From Phaeosaccion multiseriatum (taxonomy: Eukaryota; Ochrophyta, other classes), in NCBI GenBank assembly GCA_965112735.1, contig OZ218950.1, positions 434,001 to 498,000 of the forward strand: a stretch of DNA of 64,000 nucleotides. The letters run 5' to 3'. The notes beneath the pieces were generated by a model. The model had not been told where the DNA came from and ran no database searches. It saw only the letters and a program-made list of their open reading frames with translations. The position numbers were made by a program, and so were the translations under genes. This document shows, one piece after another, positions 21,232 through 30,937 of the stretch. How positions within the stretch are numbered: position 1 is the stretch's first letter; each line of letters begins with the position of its first letter.

Positions 21232-23721
21232 TCAGGCGGCCGCTCCGTCGATGGCTCCCATGAGCCCCCAGTCGAGGGTTTCTGCTGCTTCGTGCTGCGT
21301 CATGGTGGCTCGAAGGAGGGTGCCATACCTGATCTCCCGCTGTGAGAGGGCGCGTTGAAGGGCGAGGGACAGTTGTTGGCGCAGGAGGCCCTTGATGGGG
21401 CCCGTGGCTGCCGCCGCTGCGGGGCCGAGCCCTCTTGATGCCTTGTGGATGGCCATCGCCTCGATGAGCTCGTCCGTTTGGTGGCCCAGTCTGCCGTACG
21501 TCTCGATTGCAATGCACTTCAGGGTTGAAGTCCCGGGCAGAAAACTGCCCAGGTAGTGGGTGCGCTTGCGTTCTTCGGCGGCGGCTGCTGCGTGGCCTGG
21601 CGTGGTGGAGGCCCGTCCCACGTGAGTGGGGGCGGTGGGGTTGGTGACGGTGATGTCGCAGAGGAGGTTTCTCCGCAGGGGTGCGTCCGCTCCCGGGAAG
21701 CTACCTGCGGGATAGGTCAGGTCCATGCGTAGGTCTCGGCCTGCTCGGGTGCCCGTGGGGCCGTCGAAGCAGGTCTGGTCCTCTACACGTGCTCCTCCAA
21801 TGCCCACGCTGTGCATCATCCTCCCGAAGGCCTTGACGAGGAGGTGGTGTGTGTGGTTGTGGAGGCCGGTGCGGGGGCAGATGGTGGCGTGGGTAGTGCT
21901 TGCCGTGCGGGCGCAGCCTGTGCCAAGGCAGGGTGGGGGCGGGTCCGCGTATGGCGTGTTGACACCGAGGTTGCGACGAAGGGCCATGGTCCATTCTGCG
22001 GGGGCCATGGTGTTGTGGCCGTGGGGGAGCGCTCCGAGGAAGGCCATGGCGCCCCTTCCTCGCTGTGAGTGGAGTCGGGCTGTTGCCATTTCCTGTGTCT
22101 CCTCTCCCCTCTGTGCCTCTGCCGGTGTGACGTCGATGGTGGCGATGCTCTGCGTCAGCTCCTCATGGCGGCGTTTGTGGATGAAGGTGGTGAGGGCCTT
22201 CTGGACGCCGTGGGTCGGTTGACGGCCTGCCTGATGGCTCCTGCGCACGTTGCGTCGCGCTGTGTCCTGGGCTTGGTGGTCAGGCGGCTCGAGTACGCGT
22301 GAGCGGGCCTCGTCGAACTGTGCCTGACCCACTGCTTGGATGAGGGGGGCCTCAGGGACCCCCTCCTCGTGCAGGAGGTTGACGCTGTCGGCGACGCTCT
22401 TGAGGGCTCCGTTGGTGAACAGCTGGTCCGGTAGGGCGCTCTCTTGGGAGCCTTCCCGGCGTGCGGTGCGGCTGAGCAGGGGGGAGGGTGAGCATCTTGT
22501 TGCCAAGGTATGCTGCTGGGGCGATGTCGTGGAGGCTGGTGAGGCCGAGGCCGCCGAAGCGCCGTGCCGTATGCATTTGTAGGCGCTGTGTCTCCGTCCA
22601 TGGCTCCTCTTGTGCATCTGCGGCCTGCTCCAGAGGGGGGCATCGGGGAGTCGCATGATGTGGGCCATTGTCGCTCTGTTGGTGCGGTCTGCCCTGCTGC
22701 CGAGGGCGCGTCGGAAGATGGAGGGGTCAATGGCTCTCGCCAGGTGTGTGAGCCTGGCTGGGAGGCATTGGAGGAGGACGAGGGTGGCCGCCTGGGTGTT
22801 GTCCCACTCGCTGCAGTGTTTGGCGAGTTGGAGGTAGCCCCTGGGGTCTTCTTGGCCGAGGATGTTGCGGAGGTACTCTTCGATGTACTCCTCCGTGCCG
22901 ACGGGGATGCCGGCTACCACGGTACCCTCGGTGGCAAGTGTGGCGCCCTGCCGTTGGGCGTGGTCCCTGTCAGCCTGTGTTGGCTGCTTGCCTTTGCCCA
23001 TGAGGTAAACCGTTTTCCTCTCGTTGAACTCGAGGCCCAAGCCTCGGAATTGGGCTTGGAGATGGGCATGGCGTGGGGCGTAGGTCTGTAGGGGTGCGTC
23101 GGGTTCCAGCTGGTCCATGAGGTCGTCTGCGTAGGCGGAGATGGTGGGGCGGTTCGCTGCGGTGTCGGCTGTGTTCTGAACTTTCAGCACTGGGTGGATG
23201 GCGGCTGCGAACATGAGAGGCCCTTCTGGTGCTCCTTGGTTGACTCCGGAGCTCTGGTGGATGGTCTGGGTGCCGTCTGGTGTGAGGGCGTTGTGGGCGG
23301 AGGCGTGGGAGAGGCTGGCGATGGCGTAGTTGATGCCTGCTGGGTCGATGGTAGGGAGTGCTCCTGAGGCTAGGACGCCTCTGGCACGCGACACGCGGGT
23401 GTAGGCCTTGGTGATGTCATGCAGCACGACGGTTTTGCCGGCATCGTGCGCTAGCTGGGCTGCTGCGGCGTGTGTTTCCCCTCCGCCTCTGACCGCTACC
23501 GCTAGCTGTCCTGCGCTTCTGAGCTCTGGGCCCACCCTGTCCGCGATGAGCTTCATGTGACAGCTCTCCACGAGGCTGCGGTAGAGGTTGGGGGATGTCA
23601 CAGGACGCGCTTTCTCGCCGAGGGCTGCGGCGCTGGTGCTGAACCACCGTTTGGCGAGCTGTGGAGGCAGTGGAGTGTCCCCCGTTCGGAGCAGCTCGTA
23701 GGTGTCAGTCAGAGCCTCCAC
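21232..23721 (-). CDS. Retrotransposon reverse transcriptase + restriction-like endonuclease
   Basis: 829-codon frame whose first listed codon is GTG; the frame is open upstream, so it probably continues from the preceding ORF through a frameshift near 23740-23770. RT motifs: VLHDITKAYTRV (motif A, about residue 100), SGVNQGAPEGPLMF (motif B, about 160), AYADDL (catalytic motif C, about 195). The C-terminal third has C-x4-C-x7-H-x3-C followed by HNHTHHLLVKA, like the R2 CCHC/HN segment. Then come RMDLTY, LLCDITVTNP and EERKRTHY, which fit the D...D...K-x3-Y pattern of R2/NeSL/Utopia-type endonucleases that nick a specific target for primed reverse transcription. The clade assignment is inference; only a phylogeny would settle it. 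Confidence 0.82.
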   Translation of the reverse strand: MEALTDTYELLRTGDTPLPPQLAKRWFSTSAAALGEKARPVTSPNLYRSLVESCHMKLIADRVGPELRSAGQLAVAVRGGGETHAAAAQLAHDAGKTVVLHDITKAYTRVSRARGVLASGALPTIDPAGINYAIASLSHASAHNALTPDGTQTIHQSSGVNQGAPEGPLMFAAAIHPVLKVQNTADTAANRPTISAYADDLMDQLEPDAPLQTYAPRHAHLQAQFRGLGLEFNERKTVYLMGKGKQPTQADRDHAQRQGATLATEGTVVAGIPVGTEEYIEEYLRNILGQEDPRGYLQLAKHCSEWDNTQAATLVLLQCLPARLTHLARAIDPSIFRRALGSRADRTNRATMAHIMRLPDAPLWSRPQMHKRSHGRRHSAYKCIRHGASAASASPASTTSPQQHTLATRCSPSPLLSRTARREGSQESALPDQLFTNGALKSVADSVNLLHEEGVPEAPLIQAVGQAQFDEARSRVLEPPDHQAQDTARRNVRRSHQAGRQPTHGVQKALTTFIHKRRHEELTQSIATIDVTPAEAQRGEETQEMATARLHSQRGRGAMAFLGALPHGHNTMAPAEWTMALRRNLGVNTPYADPPPPCLGTGCARTASTTHATICPRTGLHNHTHHLLVKAFGRMMHSVGIGGARVEDQTCFDGPTGTRAGRDLRMDLTYPAGSFPGADAPLRRNLLCDITVTNPTAPTHVGRASTTPGHAAAAAEERKRTHYLGSFLPGTSTLKCIAIETYGRLGHQTDELIEAMAIHKASRGLGPAAAAATGPIKGLLRQQLSLALQRALSQREIRYGTLLRATMTQHEAAETLDWGLMGAIDGAAA

Positions 23722-26642
23722 GATTGCGTACTCCTGGGGGCTGTCCGGGGGTACTTGACGTGGCTCGCCCTGCGCCCGTCTGCTCCTTGGCCCTTCCAGA
23801 AGTTGACCCTCCGGTAGGTCAGCAGCATGGCTGTGCTGATCTCCTCTCTGGTGACGTCGTTGCCATTCTCGGGGTGCTCCTGCACCTGGGTTCTGGCGTA
23901 CTCCCTGGCTGCTGCTGCTGCTGTGTTGATCTCTTCGAGGCTCTCGTCGACGTGCGCTTGCTGGAGGCGTCTAAAGGTCTCGTGTGTGGGAGGGAGGTGG
24001 CCGTCTCTGCTCTTTGTGCTGAGCCTCGCCGCGGCCTTGTGCAGGCCTCCGGGTTTGGTGAGCAGGTGGGCGCAGGTTTCTCTCCGTCGCTCCTCTGTCT
24101 GTGCCTGTGCTGGGGGTGGTGGGCGGCGTGCGTGTGCTGTGGCTATCGCTGCTTGTGCGAGTGGGGCGATGTCGAGGTCGAGGACCATCTGTATCCGCTG
24201 CTGGCGGCTGTTGGCTCCGTCTTTAGAGAAGAGCATGGCAGGGAGGAGGTGGTGGAAGACATCCCATGCCAGAAGGGTGTGGAGGGTGGCGTCGGTGGGG
24301 CCGTTCTTGTGGGCCCTCAGCGCCCTGTTCCAGTTGTTGAGCGCTCTTTGCTGTAAGCTGATAATCGAGCTGACGTGGCGGGGGTTGCACTGCGCTACTG
24401 TCTCAAACACGAGTGTTGAGAGGATGGTACCCTGCGGGTCCAGGGCCCCTAGGCGGAGGACGTTTGGGTGCTGCATGGGCCATCCTTCCTCGGGTGTATC
24501 GTCGTTGGCTGGCCCTTCTCCGTCCCCTCCGTCCCCGCCGCTACCTCCTTGGCCTCTGCTCCGTCCTCCTCCCCCTCGTCTCGCTGCTGCTGCTGTGGTT
24601 CCTTGCGTGCGTGTGCTATCTCCCCCCTGCCCTTTCTCTCTGAGGTCCCCTCTCTGCTGCTGCTCCTTGTCCGTTTCCTTCCCCCTCCCTCGTCCTCCTC
24701 TTCCTCCTTCTACTCCACTTGGCGCTGCTGCGATTGCTCCTCCTCCTCCTCCTCCTCCTCCTCCTTCCGCGTGCCCTCGCCCTCCTCCTCTGCCCGTGGG
24801 GGTGGTGGGTTGGTACGGGTTGAGCCTGGCCGTTGCTGTCGTGTGCTGGGGCGTTGCCGTACGCGACGGGTCCTCGTTTGGGTCTGGGCCTAGATAGGCG
24901 TTCTCGAGGTCGTTGAGGGGGCCTTGGTAGGCCGATGCTGCGTTGCCTTGGGTGAGGATGGTCCTGAGGGCGGGGATGGCTCGTTGAGCTTGGTAGCCAG
25001 CCATGCAGCCTTGCGCGGGGCAGGGGAGGTTGCCTGGTGGTATGACGGGCTGCTGGTTGGCTCTCCTCAGTGTGGCTTGGTCGTTCAGGTGGTGAAGGAG
25101 GCACGCGGGGTGAACGGTGTGTTGGCAGCGTCGGGTGCGTACTGGCCACTCCGTGGTTGGTGCGATGAAAGGGGGGTCCGCGTCTGACATGCATATGCAG
25201 CATATCGGGGCTGGGGGGGCGGTAGGTTGGGGTGGGGGTGTGTGTCGGGTGGTGGGGGGTGGCTGGGACTGGCGGCGTCGCCCTTGGCTGGCCTGCGCGT
25301 GCTGCTGATGCGACTCTCTGCGCTCCCTCGCTAGGCGATCCCTTGCGCGGCCCATAGCTCTCCCTCCTTGTGCTGTGATGGCCTGCTCGATCGTGTGCCG
25401 GTAGCAGGGGTTGCGGCAGTAGGGGCAGAGGTGGTCGTTGCGGTTGGGGTACCTGCTCATGACTCCCAATGCGCAGTGGTTGTGCACGTGATGTTCGCCT
25501 TCGTGCATGGCGACTTGTGCTTGGCCAGTGAGCGGTTCCATACACACCGGGCAGTTGGGTAGCTCCTCGTTGTTGGTGGGGTCGCCTCCTCCTTCTCCTT
25601 CGTCACCTCCTCCCGCTGCTTGCCCTTCCCCTCCTTCTGCCGCTGCTTCCCGTGCCAGTGCTGGGCGCTCTCCTCCGCCTCTGCTGTTTTCGCCCTCTTC
25701 CCCCCCTGCTACTACTCTTCCTTCGCGGTCTCCTCGTCCCCCTCCCCTGTGTCCCGCTCGCTCTCCTCTCCCTCCTCCCTCCTGGTCGTGCTCTCGTGTA
25801 GTGTCTGTCCCACCTGCTCTTGTCGGTGGGGGCATGCTTCGAGCTCGTTGGATGGTTGGCGGTGCTGGTAGGCTTGCGGCTTCGTGTGCTCGTATGCAGG
25901 CGTTGCATAGGGGTTGTCGTAGGCCTGATTGCGGGAAGCGGGTAAGGAAGGATCTGCCGGAGTTTCGGTGGGCCAGGTTGCCGCATCCACTTGTGCAGTC
26001 CCGGAGCTGGTACGTATTATTCTGTGGTCCGCTCTGTGGGCCGTTGGCGCGGTACCACAGGATTGACGCGGCCTGGGGGTGGTGTTCGCGCATCCATCGG
26101 TCCCACTCTCTGCCGCGGTTCGGGTGGTGGCTCGACTGGTGCCTGATGAGGCGGTCTCTTGTGTTGCCTACCGTGACGAAGGTGTCGTGGCATTCGCCAA
26201 AGTTGCAGAGGATGCCCCCTTGAATGTTTCCATTGTCGGGGTGTCTTCGGTACACTCGGGCGTTGTTGGGGTTGTCCTCCGGTGTTGGTGGGCTGGGTGT
26301 GGTTGCGTCGCTTTGGGCGGGGGGTGGTGGCGGTCCTGGTGCGGTTCCCCGGGGGGCCTGTCTCGTGCGTAGGGCGAGGGCTTGCCCCGGCGCCCACCAC
26401 GGTGTGGCCATGGTGTTGGCGAAGGGGGAGGTGGTGGTGTTGTTGGTGTGGTCGCGTAGGGCGTGGCCGTAGCGCTCAACGATGGCTTGGACGTCGGGTA
26501 ATACCGCGATGAGTTCCTCCTGTCGTGAGGCGGTGATGTAGTCGTTGACCAACTCGTTGGAGGTGATCTCTTGGCCTGCGAGCGTGTGGGCATAGGCCTC
26601 CACGATCTGTTGCCATCCAAGGGGGTAATCTCCTCCCCCCAT
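23709..26642 (-). CDS. Retrotransposon ORF with two RING-type zinc fingers
   Basis: A 977-codon frame ending 13 bases inside the RT frame. About residue 363 it has CPVCMEPLTGQ, then H-x-H and HNHC, and CPYCRNPC (RING-like). About residue 480 a second finger starts CCICMSDADPP, continuing RRCQHTVHPACLLHHL and PCPAQGC. Earlier there is a possible C2HH finger (CNFGECHDTF...RHQSSHH) and a CTSGC...CNAC pair. Between are Gly/Arg/Glu-rich low-complexity stretches. The last about 200 residues lead into the RT domain (RRVNFWKGQGADGRRAS resembles the N-terminal RT finger), so the RT begins in this frame. RINGs usually recruit E2 ubiquitin enzymes; here they could also bind nucleic acid. Activity unproven. 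Confidence 0.75.
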   Translation of the reverse strand: MGGGDYPLGWQQIVEAYAHTLAGQEITSNELVNDYITASRQEELIAVLPDVQAIVERYGHALRDHTNNTTTSPFANTMATPWWAPGQALALRTRQAPRGTAPGPPPPPAQSDATTPSPPTPEDNPNNARVYRRHPDNGNIQGGILCNFGECHDTFVTVGNTRDRLIRHQSSHHPNRGREWDRWMREHHPQAASILWYRANGPQSGPQNNTYQLRDCTSGCGNLAHRNSGRSFLTRFPQSGLRQPLCNACIRAHEAASLPAPPTIQRARSMPPPTRAGGTDTTREHDQEGGGRGERAGHRGGGRGDREGRVVAGGEEGENSRGGGERPALAREAAAEGGEGQAAGGGDEGEGGGDPTNNEELPNCPVCMEPLTGQAQVAMHEGEHHVHNHCALGVMSRYPNRNDHLCPYCRNPCYRHTIEQAITAQGGRAMGRARDRLARERRESHQQHAQASQGRRRQSQPPPTTRHTPPPQPTAPPAPICCICMSDADPPFIAPTTEWPVRTRRCQHTVHPACLLHHLNDQATLRRANQQPVIPPGNLPCPAQGCMAGYQAQRAIPALRTILTQGNAASAYQGPLNDLENAYLGPDPNEDPSRTATPQHTTATARLNPYQPTTPTGRGGGRGHAEGGGGGGGGGAIAAAPSGVEGGRGGRGRGKETDKEQQQRGDLREKGQGGDSTRTQGTTAAAARRGGGGRSRGQGGSGGDGGDGEGPANDDTPEEGWPMQHPNVLRLGALDPQGTILSTLVFETVAQCNPRHVSSIISLQQRALNNWNRALRAHKNGPTDATLHTLLAWDVFHHLLPAMLFSKDGANSRQQRIQMVLDLDIAPLAQAAIATAHARRPPPPAQAQTEERRRETCAHLLTKPGGLHKAAARLSTKSRDGHLPPTHETFRRLQQAHVDESLEEINTAAAAAREYARTQVQEHPENGNDVTREEISTAMLLTYRRVNFWKGQGADGRRASHVKYPRTAPRSTQSWRL

Positions 26643-27299
26643 GTGGTCTTCCGGGGGTGGTGGGGGGGCCTCCGCTCCTTAGAGCTTGTCTGAGGAGGGG
26701 CATATAGAAGTGCGAGTTGGTAGGCGGGAGCGCCGCGTCGCGCTGGTGGCGTATGGTGTTGCTCCATGTCGTTGGTGCGTGTCCATGCGTGTCTGTTTCG
26801 AGTGATGCTGTCTCTTCCTCGTGCGTCGTGGGGGGTGGTCGTACGAGGTCGGCGATGGCCTCGGCCGTGTTGTGGTGGGTCAGTTCCGTCGCGGTGAGGT
26901 TTAGGCTTGCGAACTCAGCGCTGATGCGTCGGCTGGCGGATGCTGGCGCTTGTTCGTTGAAGAAGAGGTTCGGGTGTTGCCGTATGGGGGTCGTGGCTGT
27001 GAGGTGGGTGTCTTCGTATTCGTCTTGGAGGATGGAGACGATTTGCTCTGTGATCCCGTGTGCGTTTCTGTGAGTTGACGCGTTGGTGGTTTGGGCTGGA
27101 TCTGAGGCTCGGAAAGTGGCGGTTGGCCTTTCCGGGCTGCGTGCTCGGGGGGTCCTGCTTCGTCCCCTTGGCCTCGTGGTTGGCTGCATGGGTGCTGGGC
27201 TGGTCGCTGTGGGGGGTGGTGCTGTTGTAGGGCCTGTTGTCTCGCTGGCGGGCGTGGTAGATCTCCTGGCGGCTGGTGCTGTTTGTTGCCGTGTCGAGC
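26640..27299 (-). CDS. Retrotransposon N-terminal coding region
   Basis: The frame is open from the element's 5' edge (it even runs back into the host repeat antisense, up to 27417, so no start is certain). It is rich in Pro, Thr, Ala and Arg, then more globular (EQIVSILQDEYEDTHLTATT; FYMPLLRQALRSG). It then must shift one base, at a C7 or G6 homopolymer near 26634-26670, to continue as GGDYPLGWQQIVEAYAHTLA in the next frame. No known domain recognised. Confidence 0.6.
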
Positions 27300-28035
27300 G
27301 TGCGAGAAGCAGTCGCAACAGGGAGGACTTTGCCTGGCCCACGGGGCTGTGACCAAGAGGTGTACTGTTGAGGGGTGCGATAAGGAGCGGAAGCAAGGTG
27401 GGATGTGCCTGAGGCATGCACGAGTGAAGAGGGAGGGAGCGGAGCAGAAGGAGGAGATTGCCCGTTGTACGCCTGTGCCCAAGCGAGGCGCTGCGACGGA
27501 CATCAATGGGATAGGAAGCAAGAGGGCGAAATGCGCCCCTTCAATGCCTGGGGGAGAGGAGGAGAGGAAGGAGGCACTGGAGGATGGGAATGGGGTGGGT
27601 TTGCTGGCGGGGCTGGGGCTTCATGTCGGGGACGAGATTCAGCTGCCCTGTGGCCTGTGGAGAGGGCTGGAAGATGGCGGGGCTGATGCTGCCACGGCCT
27701 TCTGTGGCCGTCGGGACAGGGGGCTATCGAATGGCGTGGTGGTGGCTGTTGTGGGCCGGAGTAAAGTGTTGCTGCTGCCCCACTGCGCTTTGCGCACAAA
27801 GAGGAAGGGGGCGAGCCTGGAGAGCACGATCCGAGGCTTTGTGTCTGCCTACCACCGCTATCGCTCAGGAGAAGTAGGGAAGGATGATGATGGCGACAAG
27901 CTGAAGGAGGAGTGGGCGGTGCTGGAGGAGAGCATGGTGACGGCGAATGAGAAGAAGAGGCGCGGACGGAAGGCGCTGCGAGCGTGCGTGCGTGTGGAGG
28001 GCCCTGCTGCTGATACCTCGGGACTTGAGATTTAG
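27300..28035 (+). pseudogene. 3' part of a zinc-knuckle gene broken by element D (copy 3)
   Basis: It begins in mid-repeat at GTGCGAGA, right at the retrotransposon's 5' end. It encodes CEKQSQQ..., one terminal unit (CDKERKQGGMCLRHARVKRE) and the full C-terminal domain to the stop at 28033-28035. It is nearly identical to copies 4 and 5. There is no start codon of its own; the 5' part is in pieces at 19557-19642 and 20745-20908. The C-terminal domain is still open, so the disruption is probably recent. Confidence 0.85.
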
Positions 28036-29566
28036 TGACCCGATGGCCTTCCGTCCGCCGTATCGCCTTCGCCGTGGTGAAGCTTGAGGCTTGTTTCGTA
28101 CAGTGGATGTGAAGAGTAGAGTAAGTCAATACACGTGATGGACCTTGATGAAAACAGTCGCCACCCACATCGCTTCACTGCTGTGGAAGGGGCCGAGTAA
28201 CTGTGACTTGGGGGCTTATGAACGTGCTGTGTGTGAATTTTGATGTATTTCTACGTGCAGTGGTGAGTTTCGTTACGAACAAGAGTGTAAATGAGGTGTG
28301 AGGGAGGGGCTCACTCCGAGTCAGCACCGCCCAGCACGGGCCCGGCACCAGCATCCTCCTGAGAGTGCGAGGAGCTGCTACTAATCCCTGAGTCATCCAT
28401 AGACACGCTGTTGCTCATTCGAATCCCTCGCCCGTGTGGGCGTTGCTGAGGGGGGACAGACCATGGACACAGGGGCGGGGGAGGAGGGGGAGGAGGAGGG
28501 GGAGGGAGATGGCAGCGGATGGCCCGCGGGAAGTACGTGCGGGGCCGCGCTACGCTCCTTCCTGCGAGAGGTATGTAGTCTTTCTTTAAGCCTGGGTAGA
28601 CTCATGTTAGCGCATGTTATGTATCACCAACTGCTAAGCATATACGATGTATCACCGCCTGCTTAGCGCTAAGCCGTCGGCACTTGTATGATGGAGGGAT
28701 AGCTCTATCTCTCTCTCCCTCCATGTCCTCTCTTCCACCTCGAAGTGTAAGCACTCACTCTCTCTCTCCTTCGCCCCTCCCCCCCCGCCCCCCTTTGTTT
28801 CCCCTTTGCCCCCCCCCCCCCTCCCGTCATCCCCATCCACTGCCATCCCGTCCTGCCCCAGCTGGTGGCCGGTCTGAGCAACACGTGGCCGCATGGGGAG
28901 GTAATTTGCCTGATGAAGGGACACGTGGACGACGGGAAGGCCGTTATGCACCTCCATGATCACAAGGCCGCCCTCGCCAGTGGTGGTGATACAGCAGTTG
29001 GTGATACAGCGGCAGTAGCAGCAGATGGGCAGCCGGAAGAGTACAGTAGTTGTGAGGAAGCTCTTGTTCTTGACACAAGGCAAGCGTTGTATCGTCCTCA
29101 GTCTTTGGGCCTCGTAAAGCCCCAAGAACCCGCCGGGAGTGTTTGCTCTGTGGGACTCCGAGCTGGGCTCCTCGTCCAGATCCAATAAGCTGAAACTGAA
29201 TCTAAATCGCATGATCGTGGACCCCTTCCTTCTCCCTTCCTTCTTTCTCTCCCTGCCCTCCCTAAGAAGTGTCTTCCCCTCACATCCCTCTTTTGATTAT
29301 TCTCTTTAACAACCTTCTGTCCTCTTCTTGTCCAAGACCACTTGGGCTGGACGCAAGGGGATCTATCCTCCTTTGTCTTCAGTCGATGCGCGGGCTTGGA
29401 GGCCTTCAAGTTGGCACATAAGCATTCGACTTCTCTCTCTCCTCTTGACCACGACAGACAGTGAAGGAAGGGCTGTAAGAGCCTTCTTGTCCACGGGGGA
29501 GGGCTTATATGCTTTTGAAGAAACGCGAAGGAGGTGCAAGGAGGATTGTTTGAAGGGTGCGGAGTT
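28036..29566. other. Duplicated spacer with unresolved exon candidates
   Basis: Two models compete. Plus strand: exon 28463-28570 (MDTGAGEEGE...RSFLRE, donor gtatgt) joined to 28862-29188 after a strong acceptor, giving LVAGLSNTWPHGEVICLMKG and onwards. Minus strand: a terminal exon at about 28441-28313 (MSNSVSMDDSGISSSSSHSQ) after acceptor cctcag, and a possible first exon from 29212 (MRFRFSFSLLDLDEEPSSES). Small indels in the second copy (30938-32465) break both, so neither may be functional. Not matched to any family. Confidence 0.3.
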
Positions 29567-30937
29567 ATGAGAATGCGGAAGACGTGTACTGTTGAGGGGT
29601 GCGACAAGCAGCGGGTCCAAGGAGGACTTTGCCAGGGTCATGGAGCTGTGACCAAGAGGTGTACTGTTGAGGGGTGCGAGAAGCAGTCGAAACAGGGAGG
29701 ACTTTGCCTGGCCCACGGGGCTGTGGTGAAGGGGTGTTCTGTGGAGGGGTGCGACAAGCATCGGGTCCAAGGAGGACTTTGCCAGGGCCATGGAGCTGTG
29801 ACCAAGAGGTGTAGTGTGGAGGGGTGCGACAAGCAACCGCAGCAGGGAGGCCTTTGCCATGGCCATGGAGCTGTGGTGAAGAGGTGTACTGTTGAGGGGT
29901 GCGACAAGCAGCGAGTCCAAGGAGGACTTTGCCAGGGCCATGGAGCTGTGGTGAAGAGGTGTACTGTTGAGGGGTGCGATAAGGTACGGGTCCAAGGAGG
30001 ACTTTGCCAGGGCCATGGAGCTGTGGTGAAGAGGTGTACTGTTGAGGGGTGCGAGAAGCAGTCGCAACAGGGAGGACTTTGCAAAGGGCACGGGGCTGTG
30101 GTGAAGGGGTGTACTGTTGAGGGGTGCGATATGGTACGGGTCCAAGGAGGACTTTGCCAGGCCCATGGAGCTGTGCGGAAGAGGTGTACTGTTGAGGGGT
30201 GCGATAAGGTACGGGTCCGAGGAGGACTTTGCGTGGCTCACGGAGCGGTGGTGGTACGGAAGAGGTGTACTGTTGAGGGGTGCGAAAAACAACGGAAGCA
30301 AGGTGGGATGTGCCTGAGGCATGCACGAGTGAAGAGGGAGGGAGCGGAGCAGAAGGAGGAGATTGCCCGTTGTACGCCTGTGCCCAAGCGAGGAGCTGCG
30401 GAGGACATCAACGGGAGAGGAAGCAAGAGGGCGAAATGCGCCCCTTCAATGCCTGGGGGAGGGGAGGAGAGGAAGGAGGCACTGGAGGATGGGAATGGGG
30501 TGGGTTTGCTTGCGGGGCTGGGGCTTCATGTCGGGGACGAGATTCAACTGCCCTGTGGCCTGTGGAGAGGGCTGGAAGATGGCGGGGCTGATGCTGACAC
30601 GGCCTTCTGCGGCCGTCGGGACAGGGAGCTATCGAATGGCGTGGTGGTGGCTGTGGGCAGGAGTAAAGTGTTGGTGCTGCCCCACCTCGCTGTGCGCACA
30701 AAGAGGAAGGGGGCAAGCCTGGAGAGCACGATCCGAGGCTTTGTGTCTGCTTACCACCGCTATCGCTCAGGAGGAGCAGGGGGGGATGATGATGACGACA
30801 CGCTGAAGGAGGAATGGGCGTTGCTGGAGGAGAGCATGGTGACGGCGAATGAGAAGAAGAGGCGCGGACGGAAGGCGCTGCGAGCGTGCGTGCGTGTGGA
30901 GGGCCCTGCTGCTGATACCTCGGGACTTGAGATTTAG
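29567..30937 (+). CDS. Zinc-knuckle repeat protein, copy 4 (10 repeats)
   Basis: The longest copy in the window: ten C-x4-C...C-x2-H units and the shared C-terminal domain, about 456 residues from the ATG at 29567 (the longer frame starts at a GTG, 29534). Units alternate between EK and DK after the second cysteine; the EK form carries the GTGCGAGA target of the retrotransposons and is uninterrupted here. Intronless and intact. It is flanked by the same 1.5 kb spacer on both sides, so it arose as a tandem duplicate of its neighbours. Confidence 0.78.
   Translation: MRMRKTCTVEGCDKQRVQGGLCQGHGAVTKRCTVEGCEKQSKQGGLCLAHGAVVKGCSVEGCDKHRVQGGLCQGHGAVTKRCSVEGCDKQPQQGGLCHGHGAVVKRCTVEGCDKQRVQGGLCQGHGAVVKRCTVEGCDKVRVQGGLCQGHGAVVKRCTVEGCEKQSQQGGLCKGHGAVVKGCTVEGCDMVRVQGGLCQAHGAVRKRCTVEGCDKVRVRGGLCVAHGAVVVRKRCTVEGCEKQRKQGGMCLRHARVKREGAEQKEEIARCTPVPKRGAAEDINGRGSKRAKCAPSMPGGGEERKEALEDGNGVGLLAGLGLHVGDEIQLPCGLWRGLEDGGADADTAFCGRRDRELSNGVVVAVGRSKVLVLPHLAVRTKRKGASLESTIRGFVSAYHRYRSGGAGGDDDDDTLKEEWALLEESMVTANEKKRRGRKALRACVRVEGPAADTSGLEI

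Larger units (their letters stand above)
20909..27299 (-). mobile_element. Near-complete R2-like non-LTR retrotransposon (element D)
   Basis: About 6.4 kb, flanked on both sides by GTGCGAGA (20901-20908 and 27300-27307), an 8-base target duplication. The 3' end (left) has about 320 bases of UTR and the terminus shared with B and C. Reading right to left it encodes an N-terminal Pro/Thr-rich region, two RING-type fingers, a reverse transcriptase with YADD box, and a C-terminal CCHC knuckle plus restriction-like endonuclease. There is no LTR, integrase or APE-type endonuclease. The coding sequence lies in three frames separated by two shifts, so this copy is either slightly decayed or uses recoding. 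It is inserted antisense to the host zinc-knuckle gene. Confidence 0.85.

Noticed and set aside
23827-24897. 356-codon plus-strand frame across the retrotransposon
   Set aside because: Shadow of the RING-containing ORF on the other strand; no domain and Ser/Pro/Leu low complexity.
29534-30937. CRISPR-like appearance of the 75-base repeats
   Set aside because: Units are contiguous coding repeats without spacers and conserve Cys/His codons.
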